Assembly: GCF_007644035.1 (NCBI RefSeq)
Contig: NZ_VMTV02000909.1
Coordinates: forward strand, 1-64,000
Reading direction: 5' to 3'
DNA from: Vogesella mureinivorans
GTDB lineage: Bacteria; Pseudomonadota; Gammaproteobacteria; Burkholderiales; Chromobacteriaceae
DNA length: 64,000 bases
Shown here: positions 33,363-46,730 of the stretch, piece by piece
How positions within the stretch are numbered: the first letter of the stretch is position 1
Layout of the letters: every line of letters starts with the position of its first letter
Notes under the pieces: generated by a model
Seen by the model: only the letters and a program-made list of their open reading frames with translations
What the model was told of the DNA's origin: nothing
The model's database searches: none
Position numbers and translations under genes: made by a program

Positions 33363-34127
33363 TTAGCTAAGCCAGATCAGGCTGGCCATGCGGCCGGTTA
33401 CCTGGTCGCGCCGGTAGGAAAAGAAGCGCTCGCGCTCGATCACCGTGCAGGCGTCGCCGCCGTAAATGGCGGTCACGCCGGCTGCGGCCAACCTTTGCCG
33501 CGCCAGCAGGTAGATATCGGCCAGATATTTGCCATCGGCAATGGGCTCGAATGCGGCAGCGGCATGGCTGTCGTGCGCCATGAAGGCGGCGCGTACCTCG
33601 GCGCCGACCTCGAAGGCCTCGGGGCCAATGGCCGGCCCCAGGTAGGCGATGAGGTTGGCCGCAGGCTCGCCCATGGCGGCGATGGTAGCCTCGATCACGC
33701 CACCGCACAGGCCGCGCCAGCCGGCGTGGGCGGCGCCCACCACGGTACCGGCACGGTCGGCCAGCAGCACGGGCAGGCAGTCTGCGGTCATCACGGCGCA
33801 CACGGCGCCGGGGGTGCGGCTAAAGCTGGCGTCGGCTACCGGTACGCTACCCGGCGCTACCGTGGCGGCGTCCACTACGGCAATGCCGTGTACCTGCTGC
33901 AGCCAGGCGGGCTCGGCAGGCAGTGCGGCGCGCAGCAGGGCGCGGTTGGCCGCGACGTTGGCCGCGTCGTCGCCCACGTGGTCGCCCAGGTTCAGGCTGG
34001 CGTAGGGCGCGGGGCTGACGCCACCGTGCCGGGTGGTGACCAGGCTGCCCACGTTGGCCGCAGCGGGCCAGTCTGGCGTGAACCAGCCGGTGTCTGCTGC
34101 GGGCGTGTGCACGGGCTTAGCGAACAT
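33363..34127 (-). CDS. pgeF: Peptidoglycan editing factor PgeF (YfiH/laccase domain)
   Basis: A 254-residue multicopper-oxidase-like protein whose family removes misincorporated L-Ser from peptidoglycan precursors (established for E. coli PgeF). The zinc-site residues His80 (QVHG), Cys117 (TADCLPVLL) and His134 (AAHAGWRG) are present. The start at ATG 34127 overlaps the end of rluD by 11 bases, so it is the second gene of a rluD-pgeF operon, as in many proteobacteria. Five copies of the dispersed motif fall in this gene, an unusually high number. Confidence 0.93.
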   Translation of the reverse strand: MFAKPVHTPAADTGWFTPDWPAAANVGSLVTTRHGGVSPAPYASLNLGDHVGDDAANVAANRALLRAALPAEPAWLQQVHGIAVVDAATVAPGSVPVADASFSRTPGAVCAVMTADCLPVLLADRAGTVVGAAHAGWRGLCGGVIEATIAAMGEPAANLIAYLGPAIGPEAFEVGAEVRAAFMAHDSHAAAAFEPIADGKYLADIYLLARQRLAAAGVTAIYGGDACTVIERERFFSYRRDQVTGRMASLIWLS

Positions 34128-35247
34128 AGTGCACTTCGACGTCGTAGTTGTCGTCGTCCCAGTCATCCTCGTCTTCTTCGTCCAGCGCTTCGGCCTTGGC
34201 CGCGGCTTTGGCGTTGGCGGCGGCAAATTTCTCGTCGCGTTCGGCGCGCAGCAGGGCCAGCAGCTGTTTCATGTCGTCCGGCAGCGGGGCTTTCCAGCCC
34301 ATTTCCTTGCCGGTGGCCGGGTGTACCAGCGCCAGCGAGTAGGCGTGCAGCGCCTGGCGCGCCAGGGCCTTGACGGCGGCGTCGGCCGCTTCGCTACCGT
34401 GGTGGCGCGGGTTGCCGTAGGTGGCGTCGCCGGCCAGCGGGTGCTTGGCTTCGCGCATGTGTACGCGAATCTGGTGGGTACGGCCGGTTTCCAGCTTGCA
34501 CTCTACGTAGCTGAAGTCTTCGTAGCGTTCCAGCACGCGCAGGTGGGTAATGGCGGGTTTGCCGCCAAAGCGCAGCACGGCCATTTTCAGGCGGTTGTGC
34601 GGGTCGCGGCCGATCAGGGTTTCGATCTTGCCATCGTAGGGCACCACGCCGGTGGCCACGCAGCGGTAGATGCGCTTGACGGTACGTGCCTGCAGCTGCT
34701 GTACCAGGTCGGTTTGTGCCAGCAGGGTCTTGGCCACCACCATCAGGCCGGAGGTGTCTTTGTCCAGGCGGTGCACGATACCGGCGCGCGGAATGTGGGT
34801 GAGCTCGGGGTTGCGGTGCAGCAGGCCGTTCAGCAGGGTGCCGGTCCAGTTGCCGGAGGCAGGGTGTACCACCATGCCGGCGGGCTTGTTCACCACCATG
34901 ATGTGTTCGTCTTCGTACACCACGGGGAAATCTACTGGCTCGGCAGTGTAGGCCAGCGCCTCGGGCTGCGGGATCACCTCTACGGTGATGACTTCGCCGC
35001 CCAAAAGCTTGGTCTTGCCGGGCATGTGCTTGCCGTCCAGCAGCACTTTGCCGTCTTTGATCCATTGGGTCATGCGGCTGCGCGAGTAGTCGGGCAGCAG
35101 TTTGGTGAGCGCCGCATCCAGGCGATCGCCGGAAAATTCGTAAGGTACGGAAAGTTGCTGCGCCTCGCCGCCGGCGCCGCTTTCCCCTTCGCTGTCCGCA
35201 ATATCGTCGTCCAGCAGTTCGTCGGCGAGAATGTCTTGTTCGTTCAT
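34117..35247 (-). CDS. rluD: 23S rRNA pseudouridine synthase D
   Basis: RluD makes the pseudouridines of helix 69 (1911, 1915, 1917) in 23S rRNA. The 376-residue protein has an acidic N-terminal extension (about 1-30), an S4 domain (about 32-95) and the RluA-type catalytic domain with Asp162 in HRLDKDTSG. The C-terminal 20 residues are strongly acidic (EEDEDDWDDDNYD), longer than in E. coli. ATG 35247 (MNEQDILADE) is the start; the open frame upstream to 35382 lacks support. It is in an operon with pgeF, divergent from phoX. Confidence 0.95.
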   Translation of the reverse strand: MNEQDILADELLDDDIADSEGESGAGGEAQQLSVPYEFSGDRLDAALTKLLPDYSRSRMTQWIKDGKVLLDGKHMPGKTKLLGGEVITVEVIPQPEALAYTAEPVDFPVVYEDEHIMVVNKPAGMVVHPASGNWTGTLLNGLLHRNPELTHIPRAGIVHRLDKDTSGLMVVAKTLLAQTDLVQQLQARTVKRIYRCVATGVVPYDGKIETLIGRDPHNRLKMAVLRFGGKPAITHLRVLERYEDFSYVECKLETGRTHQIRVHMREAKHPLAGDATYGNPRHHGSEAADAAVKALARQALHAYSLALVHPATGKEMGWKAPLPDDMKQLLALLRAERDEKFAAANAKAAAKAEALDEEDEDDWDDDNYDVEVHYVR

Positions 35248-35426
35248 GGCTTTGTGGCGTGAGGTAAATCGGGCGATTTTAAAGCAGTCTGGCCTGCTTG
35301 TCCTGTTGGCGTGGCGGCTAGATGACAGGTAACTGGTATGAAACTGGCGCTTCATGGTGGGGTAATCATTAGCCAATACCATTAAACGGCTGTTTCAAAC
35401 CAATCAACTACCTATTAAAAAGTGCC

Positions 35427-37616
35427 ATGAGCAAAAATAACTTCACCCCGCTGGCCAACGGCGCCGACCCGGACGATATCGGTAACAACACCTCGAACAA
35501 CCCCACCATGCAGGACATCCTGGCCGCGCGCATGGGCCGCCGCAGCTTTATGCTGGGCTCGGCCGGTGCTGCCGTGTTTGGCAGCATGGGGCTCACCGGC
35601 TGTCTGGGCCTGGGTGGCTCTGGCAGCAGCGCACCGGCCGCCGCCAGCGAAACCTTGCTGGGCTTCAAGCCGGTAGCCAAGAGCCTGGCCGATGCCTTTA
35701 TCGTGCCAGAGGGCTATACCGCCAGCGTGATCTACGCCAAAGGTGACCCGCTGTTTGCCGGCGTAGCCGCATTCAAGAACGATGGCACCGACACCGGCTA
35801 CGACCAGCGGGCCGGCGACCACCACGACGGCATGCAGTATTTTGGCCTGAACGCCGCCGGCAAAGCTGACCAGGCAGGCGCCAGCCGCGGCCTGCTGGCC
35901 ATGAACCACGAGTACATCGATCAGACCACCTTGTTTGCCGCCGGCCCCACCGCGCTGCCACGCCCGGCCGCCGAGGCAGATATCGAGATCGCCTGCCATG
36001 GCGTATCGGTAGTGGAGGTTGCCAAAGGCAGTAACGGCCGCTTTGCCACCGTGCAAGCCAGCCCGTTTAACCGCCGCGTTACCGCCGACACCACCATCGA
36101 GCTGGCCGGCCCGGCACGCGGCAGCAGCCTGATGGTGACCAAGTTTTCGACCGATGGCACCCGCACCCGCGGCACGCTGAATAACTGCGGCACCGGCAAA
36201 ACCCCGTGGGGCACGCTGCTGACCGGCGAAGAAAACTGGTCCGGCTACTTCAAGCGCGGTAGCGATGCCGCCGCCCGCAGCGCCAAAGAAATCGCCGCGC
36301 TGACACGCTATGGCCGCGCGGCGGGTACCAATAGCCGCTACGGCTGGGAAACCGCCGGTAGCGACGACCGCTATGTGCGCTGGGATATCACCGCCAATGC
36401 GGCCAGCACCGCCGCCGCCGACTACCGCAACGAGATCAACGGCCAGGGGTATATGACTGAAATCAACCCCTACGACCGCAATAGCGTGGTGAAAAAGCGC
36501 ACATCCACCGGCCGCTTTGCCCACGAAGGTGCCGCTTTCTCGCTGCTGAAAACCGGCAAGCCGCTGGCGATCTACATGGGTGACGACTCGCAGTTCGAAT
36601 ATATCTATAAGTATGTATCGGACGCCGTGTGGGACCCGGCCGATGCCAAACCGGCTGACCCGATGGCCACCGGCGACAAATACCTGGATAACGGCAAGCT
36701 GTACGTGGCCAAGTTCAACGCCGACGGCAGCGGCACCTGGCTGGAGCTGTCCATGGCCAACCCGCGGATCGCCGGCTACGCGGCCTACACCTTTGCCGAC
36801 CAGGCCGATATTCTGGTGAACGCCCGCGTAGCGGCCGATGCCGCCGGCGCCACCAAGATGGACCGCCCGGAGTGGAGCTCCACCCACCCGACTACCGGCG
36901 ACATCTACTTTACGCTGACCAATAACAGCGGCCGCGTGACCAGCGGTAGCGACGCCAGCAAAGTGGTGGATGCGGCCAACCCGCGCAGCTACACCGATAT
37001 CAAAAATGGCACCACCACCCAGCGCGGCAACGTGAACGGCCATATCCTGCGCCTGGCCGAGCAGGGCGATGCCAATGCCACTACCTTCAAGTGGGACGTC
37101 TATCTGTTTGGCTCCGAAGCCGGTGCTATTGCCAGCATCAACCTGTCCGGCCTGATCGACGCAAACGACTTCTCCAGCCCGGATGGCCTGCAGTTTGCCG
37201 AAAGCACCGGCATTTGCTGGATCCAGACCGACGATGGCAACTACACCGACATGACCAACGACCAGATGCTGGCCGCACTGCCAGGCCGCGTAGGGGACGG
37301 CGGCAAGGTGTCGGTAGCCAACGGTAGCGTGCTGGTGGATACCTATGTCGGCAAGAAGCCCACCACCGATACGCTGAAGCGCTTCCTGGTCGGCCCGAAA
37401 GGCTGCGAGGTAACCGGCGTGGCAGAAACACCGGATGGCAAGGTGATGTTCGTCAACATCCAGCACCCGGGCGAAGGCACGGCGGTCAGCGACCTGGGCG
37501 ACCCGAGCAAGTATGTCAGCCAGTGGCCGTCCAATAGCGGCTACGGCGCCGGCAAGCGCCCCCGCTCGGCTACGGTGATGATCACCAAGAACGACGGTGG
37601 CCGTATCGGTACCTAA
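35427..37616 (+). CDS. phoX: PhoX-family alkaline phosphatase
   Basis: A 729-residue exported phosphatase of the PhoX (DUF839) family, which uses Fe and Ca to hydrolyse phosphomonoesters in the periplasm or outside the cell. The N-terminal 60 residues are a Tat signal: MGRRSFMLGSAGAAVFGSMG, with a possible lipobox LTGC. Typical PhoX blocks follow: GLLAMNHEY, TPWGTLLTGEENW, RFAHEGAAF, YMGDDSQFEYIYKY, FSSPDGLQFAESTG and VNIQHPGE. Upstream are three degenerate 7-mers at 11-base spacing (35390-35418), a weak possible Pho box. The gene splits the usual bamD / rluD-pgeF neighbourhood, suggesting insertion. Confidence 0.92.
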   Translation: MSKNNFTPLANGADPDDIGNNTSNNPTMQDILAARMGRRSFMLGSAGAAVFGSMGLTGCLGLGGSGSSAPAAASETLLGFKPVAKSLADAFIVPEGYTASVIYAKGDPLFAGVAAFKNDGTDTGYDQRAGDHHDGMQYFGLNAAGKADQAGASRGLLAMNHEYIDQTTLFAAGPTALPRPAAEADIEIACHGVSVVEVAKGSNGRFATVQASPFNRRVTADTTIELAGPARGSSLMVTKFSTDGTRTRGTLNNCGTGKTPWGTLLTGEENWSGYFKRGSDAAARSAKEIAALTRYGRAAGTNSRYGWETAGSDDRYVRWDITANAASTAAADYRNEINGQGYMTEINPYDRNSVVKKRTSTGRFAHEGAAFSLLKTGKPLAIYMGDDSQFEYIYKYVSDAVWDPADAKPADPMATGDKYLDNGKLYVAKFNADGSGTWLELSMANPRIAGYAAYTFADQADILVNARVAADAAGATKMDRPEWSSTHPTTGDIYFTLTNNSGRVTSGSDASKVVDAANPRSYTDIKNGTTTQRGNVNGHILRLAEQGDANATTFKWDVYLFGSEAGAIASINLSGLIDANDFSSPDGLQFAESTGICWIQTDDGNYTDMTNDQMLAALPGRVGDGGKVSVANGSVLVDTYVGKKPTTDTLKRFLVGPKGCEVTGVAETPDGKVMFVNIQHPGEGTAVSDLGDPSKYVSQWPSNSGYGAGKRPRSATVMITKNDGGRIGT

Positions 37617-37636
37617 GCCCGGCCTGGGCTAGCCAC

Positions 37637-37670
37637 ACCGCCTGTCGGCCCGCCCGGCAGGCGGTTTTTT
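37637..37670 (+). terminator. Terminator after phoX
   Basis: ACCGCCTGTCGG / CCGGCAGGCGGT form a 12-bp stem (one wobble), 5-base loop and T6 tract. Confidence 0.9.
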
Positions 37671-37734
37671 CATGGCAACGGCGCAGATGGCAGCAAGAAA
37701 CCGCCGCCGGGCGTGCGCAAACAGCAGTTTTGGT

Positions 37735-37740
37735 TATAAT
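37735..37740 (+). promoter_or_regulatory. -10 element of bamD promoter
   Basis: A perfect TATAAT 26 bases before the bamD start codon. No good -35 is visible at 16-18 bases. Confidence 0.5.
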
Positions 37741-37766
37741 CGTGCGCAGTCAAACAAGGACACCTC

Positions 37767-38558
37767 ATGAAAAAAAGCTTTGTAGCCTTGCTGGCCGTCG
37801 TACTGATGGCAGGTTGTGCCTCGGTGGAGCCGCAGGACGAAACCCGTGGCTGGACGGTAGACCAGATCTACAGCGAAGCCCGCGACGAGCTGAATGGCGG
37901 CAACTACACCCGCGCCCTCAAGCTTTATGAAACCTTGCAGGCGCGCTTTCCCTATGGCCGCCACGCGCAGCAAGCGCTGATGGACCAAGCCTATACGCAT
38001 TACAAGGATAGCGAGCCGGAGCTGGCCATTGCTGCGGCCAACCGCTTTCTGCGCCTGTACCCGGCGCACGCCAGTGCCGACTACATGTACTACCTGAAAG
38101 GCCTGGTGCACTTTAACGACGACACCAGTTTCCTGGCGCGCGCTACCGGCCAGGACATTAGCGAACGCGACCCGAAAGCCGCCCGTGAGTCGTTTAACGA
38201 TTTTCGCGAGCTGATTACCCGCTACCCGGCCAGCCGCTACGCCGAAGACGCTACGCAAAAAATGCAGCATCTGGCCGCCGCGCTGGGTGGGCACGAAATG
38301 CACGTGGCCCGTTACTACATGAAACGCGAAGCCTGGCTGGCTGCGGCCAACCGCGCCCAGACCGTGATGCAGGCATACGCCAATACCGGCCACAACGAAG
38401 AAGCGCTGGCCATCATGGTGCAGGCTTACGGCAAGCTGGGCATGGGCACGCTGCAGGCGGATACCCGCCGCATTCTGGCGCTGAATTTCCCGCAAAGCGC
38501 CTACCTGACACAGCCGTGGGAATACCGCGGCCAACCCTGGTGGAAGTTCTGGGGCTAA
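37767..38558 (+). CDS. bamD: Outer membrane assembly lipoprotein BamD
   Basis: BamD (ComL in Neisseria) is the essential lipoprotein of the BAM complex that inserts beta-barrel proteins. The 263-residue protein has a lipoprotein signal with lipobox MAGC (Cys17), then five TPR-like helical repeats including YSEARDELNGGNYTRALKLYE and ELAIAAANRFLRLYPAHASADY. The C-terminal tail WEYRGQPWWKFWG is typical for the order. AAGGA precedes ATG 37767. It is divergent from rluD in origin, but phoX now lies between. Three copies of the dispersed motif lie in the gene. Confidence 0.95.
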   Translation: MKKSFVALLAVVLMAGCASVEPQDETRGWTVDQIYSEARDELNGGNYTRALKLYETLQARFPYGRHAQQALMDQAYTHYKDSEPELAIAAANRFLRLYPAHASADYMYYLKGLVHFNDDTSFLARATGQDISERDPKAARESFNDFRELITRYPASRYAEDATQKMQHLAAALGGHEMHVARYYMKREAWLAAANRAQTVMQAYANTGHNEEALAIMVQAYGKLGMGTLQADTRRILALNFPQSAYLTQPWEYRGQPWWKFWG

Positions 38559-38570
38559 GCCGGAAAGAAA

Positions 38571-38595
38571 AAAGACCGTTGTACAAACGGTCTTT
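38571..38595 (+). terminator. Terminator after bamD
   Basis: AAAGACCGTT / AACGGTCTTT form a 10-bp perfect stem with a 5-base loop, A-rich upstream. Confidence 0.85.
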
Positions 38596-38699
38596 CAGGC
38601 TGCCAAAGCAGCACAGATCAAGCTTGTAATGGATGTGGCAAGGCTGGGTGGCACCACGCAAGCCATTGCATCTGCAGCCTGGCGCTTTACCGCACAAGC

Positions 38700-38732
38700 A
38701 AAAAAAGACCGTCGCACAGACGGTCTTTTTTT
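38700..38732. terminator. Bidirectional terminator between bamD and glnB
   Basis: A7-GACCGTC and GACGGTC-T7 form a 14-bp perfect stem around a 5-base loop. It shares the AAAGACCGT core with the terminator at 38571, suggesting one arose from the other. The 100 bases between hold no gene. Confidence 0.92.
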
Positions 38733-38759
38733 GGGGCAGGGCGGGCAGACGGTGTGTGC

Positions 38760-39176
<417 letters not shown>

Positions 39177-39248
39177 TTATAAAAGCGGGGGATTACGTGT
39201 ATTATTACGCGCTTTCCTGATCCTTGTCTCCATTGTTGCGGGTATACA

Positions 39249-43130
<3,882 letters not shown>

Positions 43131-43151
43131 GGTTGGCCGCAAGCTGACAGC

Positions 43152-43182
43152 AAAACGCCCCGACGAGTCGGGGCGTTTTTTT
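43152..43182 (+). terminator. Terminator after purL
   Basis: AAAACGCCCCGAC / GTCGGGGCGTTTT form a 13-bp perfect stem with a 2-base centre and T7. A motif copy (43132-43140) overlaps the end of purL's trailer. Confidence 0.93.
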
Positions 43183-43326
43183 ATGAGCCATCGGCAGCAG
43201 GCAGGGCGCTCATGTTTGCCATGGCTGCGCTTGAAACGGGCGGCGTTGCCACCATCTAGGGCAATACCAATGCAAAAAGCGCCAGACCATTACGGTGCAG
43301 GCGCTTATGCATGCTGTACTGCTGTG

Positions 43327-43411
43327 TGGTGCGAAAGGAGAGACTCGAACTCTCACGCCGCGAGGCGCTGGAACCTAAATCCAGTGCGTCTACCAATTCC
43401 GCCACTCTCGC
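43327..43411 (-). tRNA. tRNA-Leu (anticodon UAG)
   Basis: An 85-base tRNA on the minus strand. The acceptor stem GCGAGAG pairs with CTTTCGC, the anticodon stem CTGGA / TCCAG encloses loop TTTAGGT (anticodon TAG, reading CUA), the long variable arm GCGCCTCGCGGCGT is typical of leucine, the T arm holds GTTCGAGTC, and CCA is encoded. No hallmark of an integrated element is seen beside it. Confidence 0.95.
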
Positions 43412-43568
43412 CACGACATCAGTACTGCTTTGAGGAGACGGATAATAGACCAATCAGCTTTTTTTGGCAAGCATCCTGATCAAAATAGGCATCGGCAGAA
43501 ACTTGTGTAACAATATGTTGTCCATGACATTGCCGTCCCGAATAACACGCGCGAGGAGAATCGTCGCC

Positions 43569-44258
43569 ATGCAACCGAACCTTCACACTGCTTACAAAAC
43601 CACCGCCTACAGCGGCGCAAGCCATAAGGTTCTACGTAATACCTATGGCCTGCTGGCCCTGTCCATGGTGCCTACCGTGATTGGCGCTGCCGTCGGTGCC
43701 AATATGAACTTTGCCTTCATGGCAGCCAGCCCCATCATGAGCGTACTGGCCATGATGGCTGTGATCTACGGCCTGATGTTTGCCGTACAGGCCAACCGCA
43801 ACAATGCGCTGGGTGTACCGCTGATGCTGGTCTTCACCTTTGCCATGGGTCTGATGCTGGGGCCTTTGCTGCAAGTCGCACTGAAGCTGTCCAACGGCGC
43901 GCAGCTGATCATGGTTGCCGGCGGCGGTACCGCAGCCGTGTTTGCGGTAATGGCGGGCATTGCCACCACCACCAAGCGTGACCTGTCCGGCATGGGTAAA
44001 TTCCTGACGGTCGGCGCCGTGGTACTGATGGTAGCCATCGTTGCCAACATCTTCCTGCAGCTGCCTGCCATGGCCCTGGCCATCTCCGCAGCCTTTGTGA
44101 TCTTCAGCTCGCTGATGATCCTGTGGGAAGTCAAGAACGTGGTAGATGGCGGCGAAACCAGCTACATCTCCGCTGCGCTGGGTATCTACATCAGCATCTA
44201 CAACCTGTTCACCAGCCTGCTGCATCTGCTGATGGCATTTGCCGGTGACCGCGACTAA
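43569..44258 (+). CDS. Bax inhibitor-1 / YccA family membrane protein
   Basis: A 229-residue inner-membrane protein with seven membrane segments of the BI-1/YccA-YbhL (UPF0005, TMBIM) family. Members are pH-sensitive calcium leak channels or modulators of FtsH (family knowledge). The family signature near the end is LGIYISIYNLFTSLLHLL preceded by Asp/Glu residues (LWEVKNVVDGGETSY). GAGGAGA about 11 bases before ATG 43569 supports the start; longer frames to 43464 overlap the region beside the tRNA. Single gene, closed by a terminator. Confidence 0.93.
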   Translation: MQPNLHTAYKTTAYSGASHKVLRNTYGLLALSMVPTVIGAAVGANMNFAFMAASPIMSVLAMMAVIYGLMFAVQANRNNALGVPLMLVFTFAMGLMLGPLLQVALKLSNGAQLIMVAGGGTAAVFAVMAGIATTTKRDLSGMGKFLTVGAVVLMVAIVANIFLQLPAMALAISAAFVIFSSLMILWEVKNVVDGGETSYISAALGIYISIYNLFTSLLHLLMAFAGDRD

Positions 44259-44284
44259 GCCCTGATAGATAGCGCAAACTGATC

Positions 44285-44310
44285 AACGCCGGCCTTGTGC
44301 CGGCGTTTTT
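44285..44310 (+). terminator. Terminator after BI-1 family gene
   Basis: AACGCCGGC / GCCGGCGTT form a 9-bp stem with a CTTGT loop and T5. Confidence 0.9.
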
Positions 44311-44382
44311 GTATCTGGCGGGCTGGCGCTGGCGCCTGAAAATGTACATAATCAAAAAAGCAAAAATCACAGGCCATGACAC

Positions 44383-45990
44383 ATGCTAGACATCCTCATT
44401 ACAGCCATTCTGGCGGCAGGCAGCAGCGGTGCACTGGCATGGCTCTTGTTGCGCGGCAAAAGCGATGCGGCCTACCAACAGGGCAGGGCAGAGGTGCAGC
44501 TGGAACTGGCGCAGCTGCAGGGCCAGTGGCACAGCATGAACCAGCAATGGCAAGCGCTGCAGCAGCGCGAACAGCAGGCACAAGACGCCCTGCAAACCCT
44601 GCACGCCCAATACACCGAAAGCCAGCAAAAGCTCGCCAGCCTCGCCAGCCATCTGCAACGTATCCCCGAGCTGGAAACCCGGCTGCAAGCACGCGAAGCG
44701 CAGCTGCAAAGCCAGCAGCAGTTGGCCGCAGAGCAGGGCGCGCGCCTGGCTGCCAGCGAAGAGCAGGGCAGGCAAATGGAACGCCTGCTGCAAGAGCGCG
44801 GCCAACTACACGCCCAGCTGGCCGCCATGCAGCAAGAGGGCGCCCAGCTGCAAGTAGACAAGCAGCAACTGCAAACCCTACTGGAGCAAGAGCGCCTGCA
44901 GGCCGCAGAAAAACTGGCCATGCTAGCCAACGCGCGTGAAAGCCTGAGCCAGCAATTCAAGGTACTGGCCAACGACATCCTGGAAGAAAAAAGCCAGCGC
45001 TTTACCGAGCAAAACCGGCAAAACCTCGACCAGCTGCTGGCACCCATGGGCGAGCGGCTGCAAGCCTTTGGCAAACTGGTGCAAGATACCTACGACAAAG
45101 ACAGCAAAGAGCGCCTGACGCTGGAGCACGAGCTACGCAAGCTGCAGCAGCTCAATACCCAGCTCAACCAGGACGCCATCGCCCTGACCAATGCCTTAAC
45201 CGGCAGCAACAACAAAGCCCAGGGCAACTGGGGTGAAATGGTGCTGGAAAAAGTGCTGGAAAGCTCCGGCCTCACGCGCAACCGCGAGTACCGCGTACAG
45301 GTGTCCGACCGTGTCGAGCAGGAAGACGGCAGCCAGCGGCGCTACCAGCCAGACGTCGTCATCGACTTGCCGGAAGGCAAACAGCTGGTCATCGACTCTA
45401 AAGTGTCGCTCAACGCCTACGTGCGTTACACCGCCAGCGAGGACCGCGCCACACAAGAGGCCGAGCTCAAAGCCCACATCGCCGCACTGTGCCAGCATAT
45501 CCGCACGCTGTCGGACAAGCGCTACCAGGACCTGTACAAGCTCAATACGCTGGACTTTGTGTTCATGTTCATCCCGGTTGAGCCTGCCTACCTGTTGGCC
45601 GTACAGCAGGACATGAGCCTGTTCAACGAAGCCTTCGAGCGCCGCATCATGATCGTCGGCCCCAGCACACTGCTGGCTACGCTACGTACCGTGGCCAGCA
45701 TCTGGCGCTACGAATACCAGAACCAGAACGCACAAGAAATCGCCCGCCAAGGCGGCGCTATGTACGACAAGCTGGCCAGCCTGGCCGAGTCACTGGAAAA
45801 GGTTGGCCGCCAGATCAGCCAGCTACAAGACAGCCACCAGCAAGCCATGCGCCAGCTCAGCAGCGGCAGCGGCAACCTGATAGGCCGCGCCGAAAAGCTG
45901 CGCAAGCTGGGTGCCAAAAGCAGCAAAAGCCTGCCAGGCCACCTGCTGGCCGACACCCCGGCAGAAAATGAAGCAGAAACCGCAGAATAA
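44383..45990 (+). CDS. rmuC: DNA recombination protein RmuC
   Basis: A 535-residue RmuC. An N-terminal membrane anchor (about 4-22) is followed by a long Gln/Glu/Leu-rich coiled coil (about 30-200) and the RmuC nuclease-like domain (about 220-480), with GNWGEMVLEKVLESSGL, PDVVIDLPEGKQLVIDSKVSLNAY, FMFIPVEPAY and IVGPSTLLATLRTV. RmuC limits inversions and rearrangements at repeats (E. coli), and its family has been linked to protection against mobile DNA. ATG 44383 gives the usual MLDILI start. A small peptide gene follows at 46055. Confidence 0.93.
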   Translation: MLDILITAILAAGSSGALAWLLLRGKSDAAYQQGRAEVQLELAQLQGQWHSMNQQWQALQQREQQAQDALQTLHAQYTESQQKLASLASHLQRIPELETRLQAREAQLQSQQQLAAEQGARLAASEEQGRQMERLLQERGQLHAQLAAMQQEGAQLQVDKQQLQTLLEQERLQAAEKLAMLANARESLSQQFKVLANDILEEKSQRFTEQNRQNLDQLLAPMGERLQAFGKLVQDTYDKDSKERLTLEHELRKLQQLNTQLNQDAIALTNALTGSNNKAQGNWGEMVLEKVLESSGLTRNREYRVQVSDRVEQEDGSQRRYQPDVVIDLPEGKQLVIDSKVSLNAYVRYTASEDRATQEAELKAHIAALCQHIRTLSDKRYQDLYKLNTLDFVFMFIPVEPAYLLAVQQDMSLFNEAFERRIMIVGPSTLLATLRTVASIWRYEYQNQNAQEIARQGGAMYDKLASLAESLEKVGRQISQLQDSHQQAMRQLSSGSGNLIGRAEKLRKLGAKSSKSLPGHLLADTPAENEAETAE

Positions 45991-46054
45991 TTCTTGCACT
46001 GCCATTACCTGTCATCTATAAAAAATTCAGGTAACAGAAAGGAGGGAGCAAATC

Positions 46055-46195
46055 TTGGAATCGCTGGTTTTACTCGTTGTTGCAGTTGGATTTGTTGCGT
46101 TCTTTAGCCGTAAAGCGTTAGTCCAGAAGCGAGCACGCATTGCCGTGCGCACGCAGCACCCGGCCTCCCGCCGGCAACGCTCCAACCTGTTTTGA
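46055..46195 (+). CDS. 46-codon membrane peptide with TTG start
   Basis: This small frame was found by reading the sequence downstream of rmuC. TTG 46055 is preceded by AAAGGAGGG with ideal 9-base spacing to the GGAGG core. It encodes a hydrophobic first half (about residues 4-17, one membrane segment) and a very basic C-terminal half (10 Arg/Lys in residues 19-42), ending at TGA 46193-46195. A 12-bp terminator stem follows at 46275. I do not recognise it. The strong ribosome binding site and the amphipathic layout suggest a real small membrane protein, possibly regulatory or toxin-like; function is not claimed. Confidence 0.6.
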   Translation: MESLVLLVVAVGFVAFFSRKALVQKRARIAVRTQHPASRRQRSNLF

Positions 46196-46274
46196 TACCT
46201 GTTTGTGGTGTTTGGAATGAAGTAGTTTGAAGTAGTGTTTAGTCAGACGAACCTTTAGTTTTACTCACCCCAAC

Positions 46275-46301
46275 ACAAAGCCGGCCCTAGGCCGGCTTTG
46301 T
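46275..46301. terminator. 12-bp hairpin after the small peptide gene
   Basis: ACAAAGCCGGCC / GGCCGGCTTTGT pair perfectly around CTA. The T tract is short (TTTGT). Confidence 0.7.
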
Positions 46302-46730
46302 CATGTACGCCGCAGCTAGCACGCATGCCCTCACAGCGGCCTTTGACGGCCAGGTTATGTCTCATGTGCAATGGCTCAGCAGCTCCTTCGAGCATTACCA
46401 TCCCAAATTGAATTTGTACAATTTCAAAATGCACTGCAATGCTGCGGTGTAACTTGACTTTTAAACGTAGTTTTGCACAGATTTCAGACGGGCAAGCACG
46501 TCATTCAGGGCTACATTGGCCACAAAATCAGTCAAATAATGATGCCGCTACACATCATGTGGCCAACCTAAGCGGGACAATAGTTTCAGCCTGATCGCTG
46601 CCAAAATCCATGCGTGCCAGCATCGATTTTGAAGCAAAATCGGCACATTGGCCGTGGCCGGTCTGGTGATTCTGACGACGTTAATGAGCCCAGTTGAAGG
46701 CTCGAAAGCCCCCCAAGGGGTTTAGTATTT
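46302..46730. other. Gene-free stretch before the prophage
   Basis: I see no intact gene. The region has lower GC than the chromosome average and short hairpins (for example GATTTTG / CAAAATC near 46625 and an AAAGCCCCCCAAGGGGTTT element near 46708 that could stop transcription entering the prophage). It might be decayed coding or mobile DNA, but I cannot identify a parent. Confidence 0.4.

Noticed and set aside
35390-35418. Pho box upstream of phoX
   Set aside because: Three 7-mers have the correct 11-base spacing, but each matches CTGTCAT at only about 4 of 7 positions, which chance could give.
46302-46730. Degraded insertion sequence
   Set aside because: Short hairpins and compositional change are visible, but no terminal inverted repeats, target duplication or transposase motif could be found.
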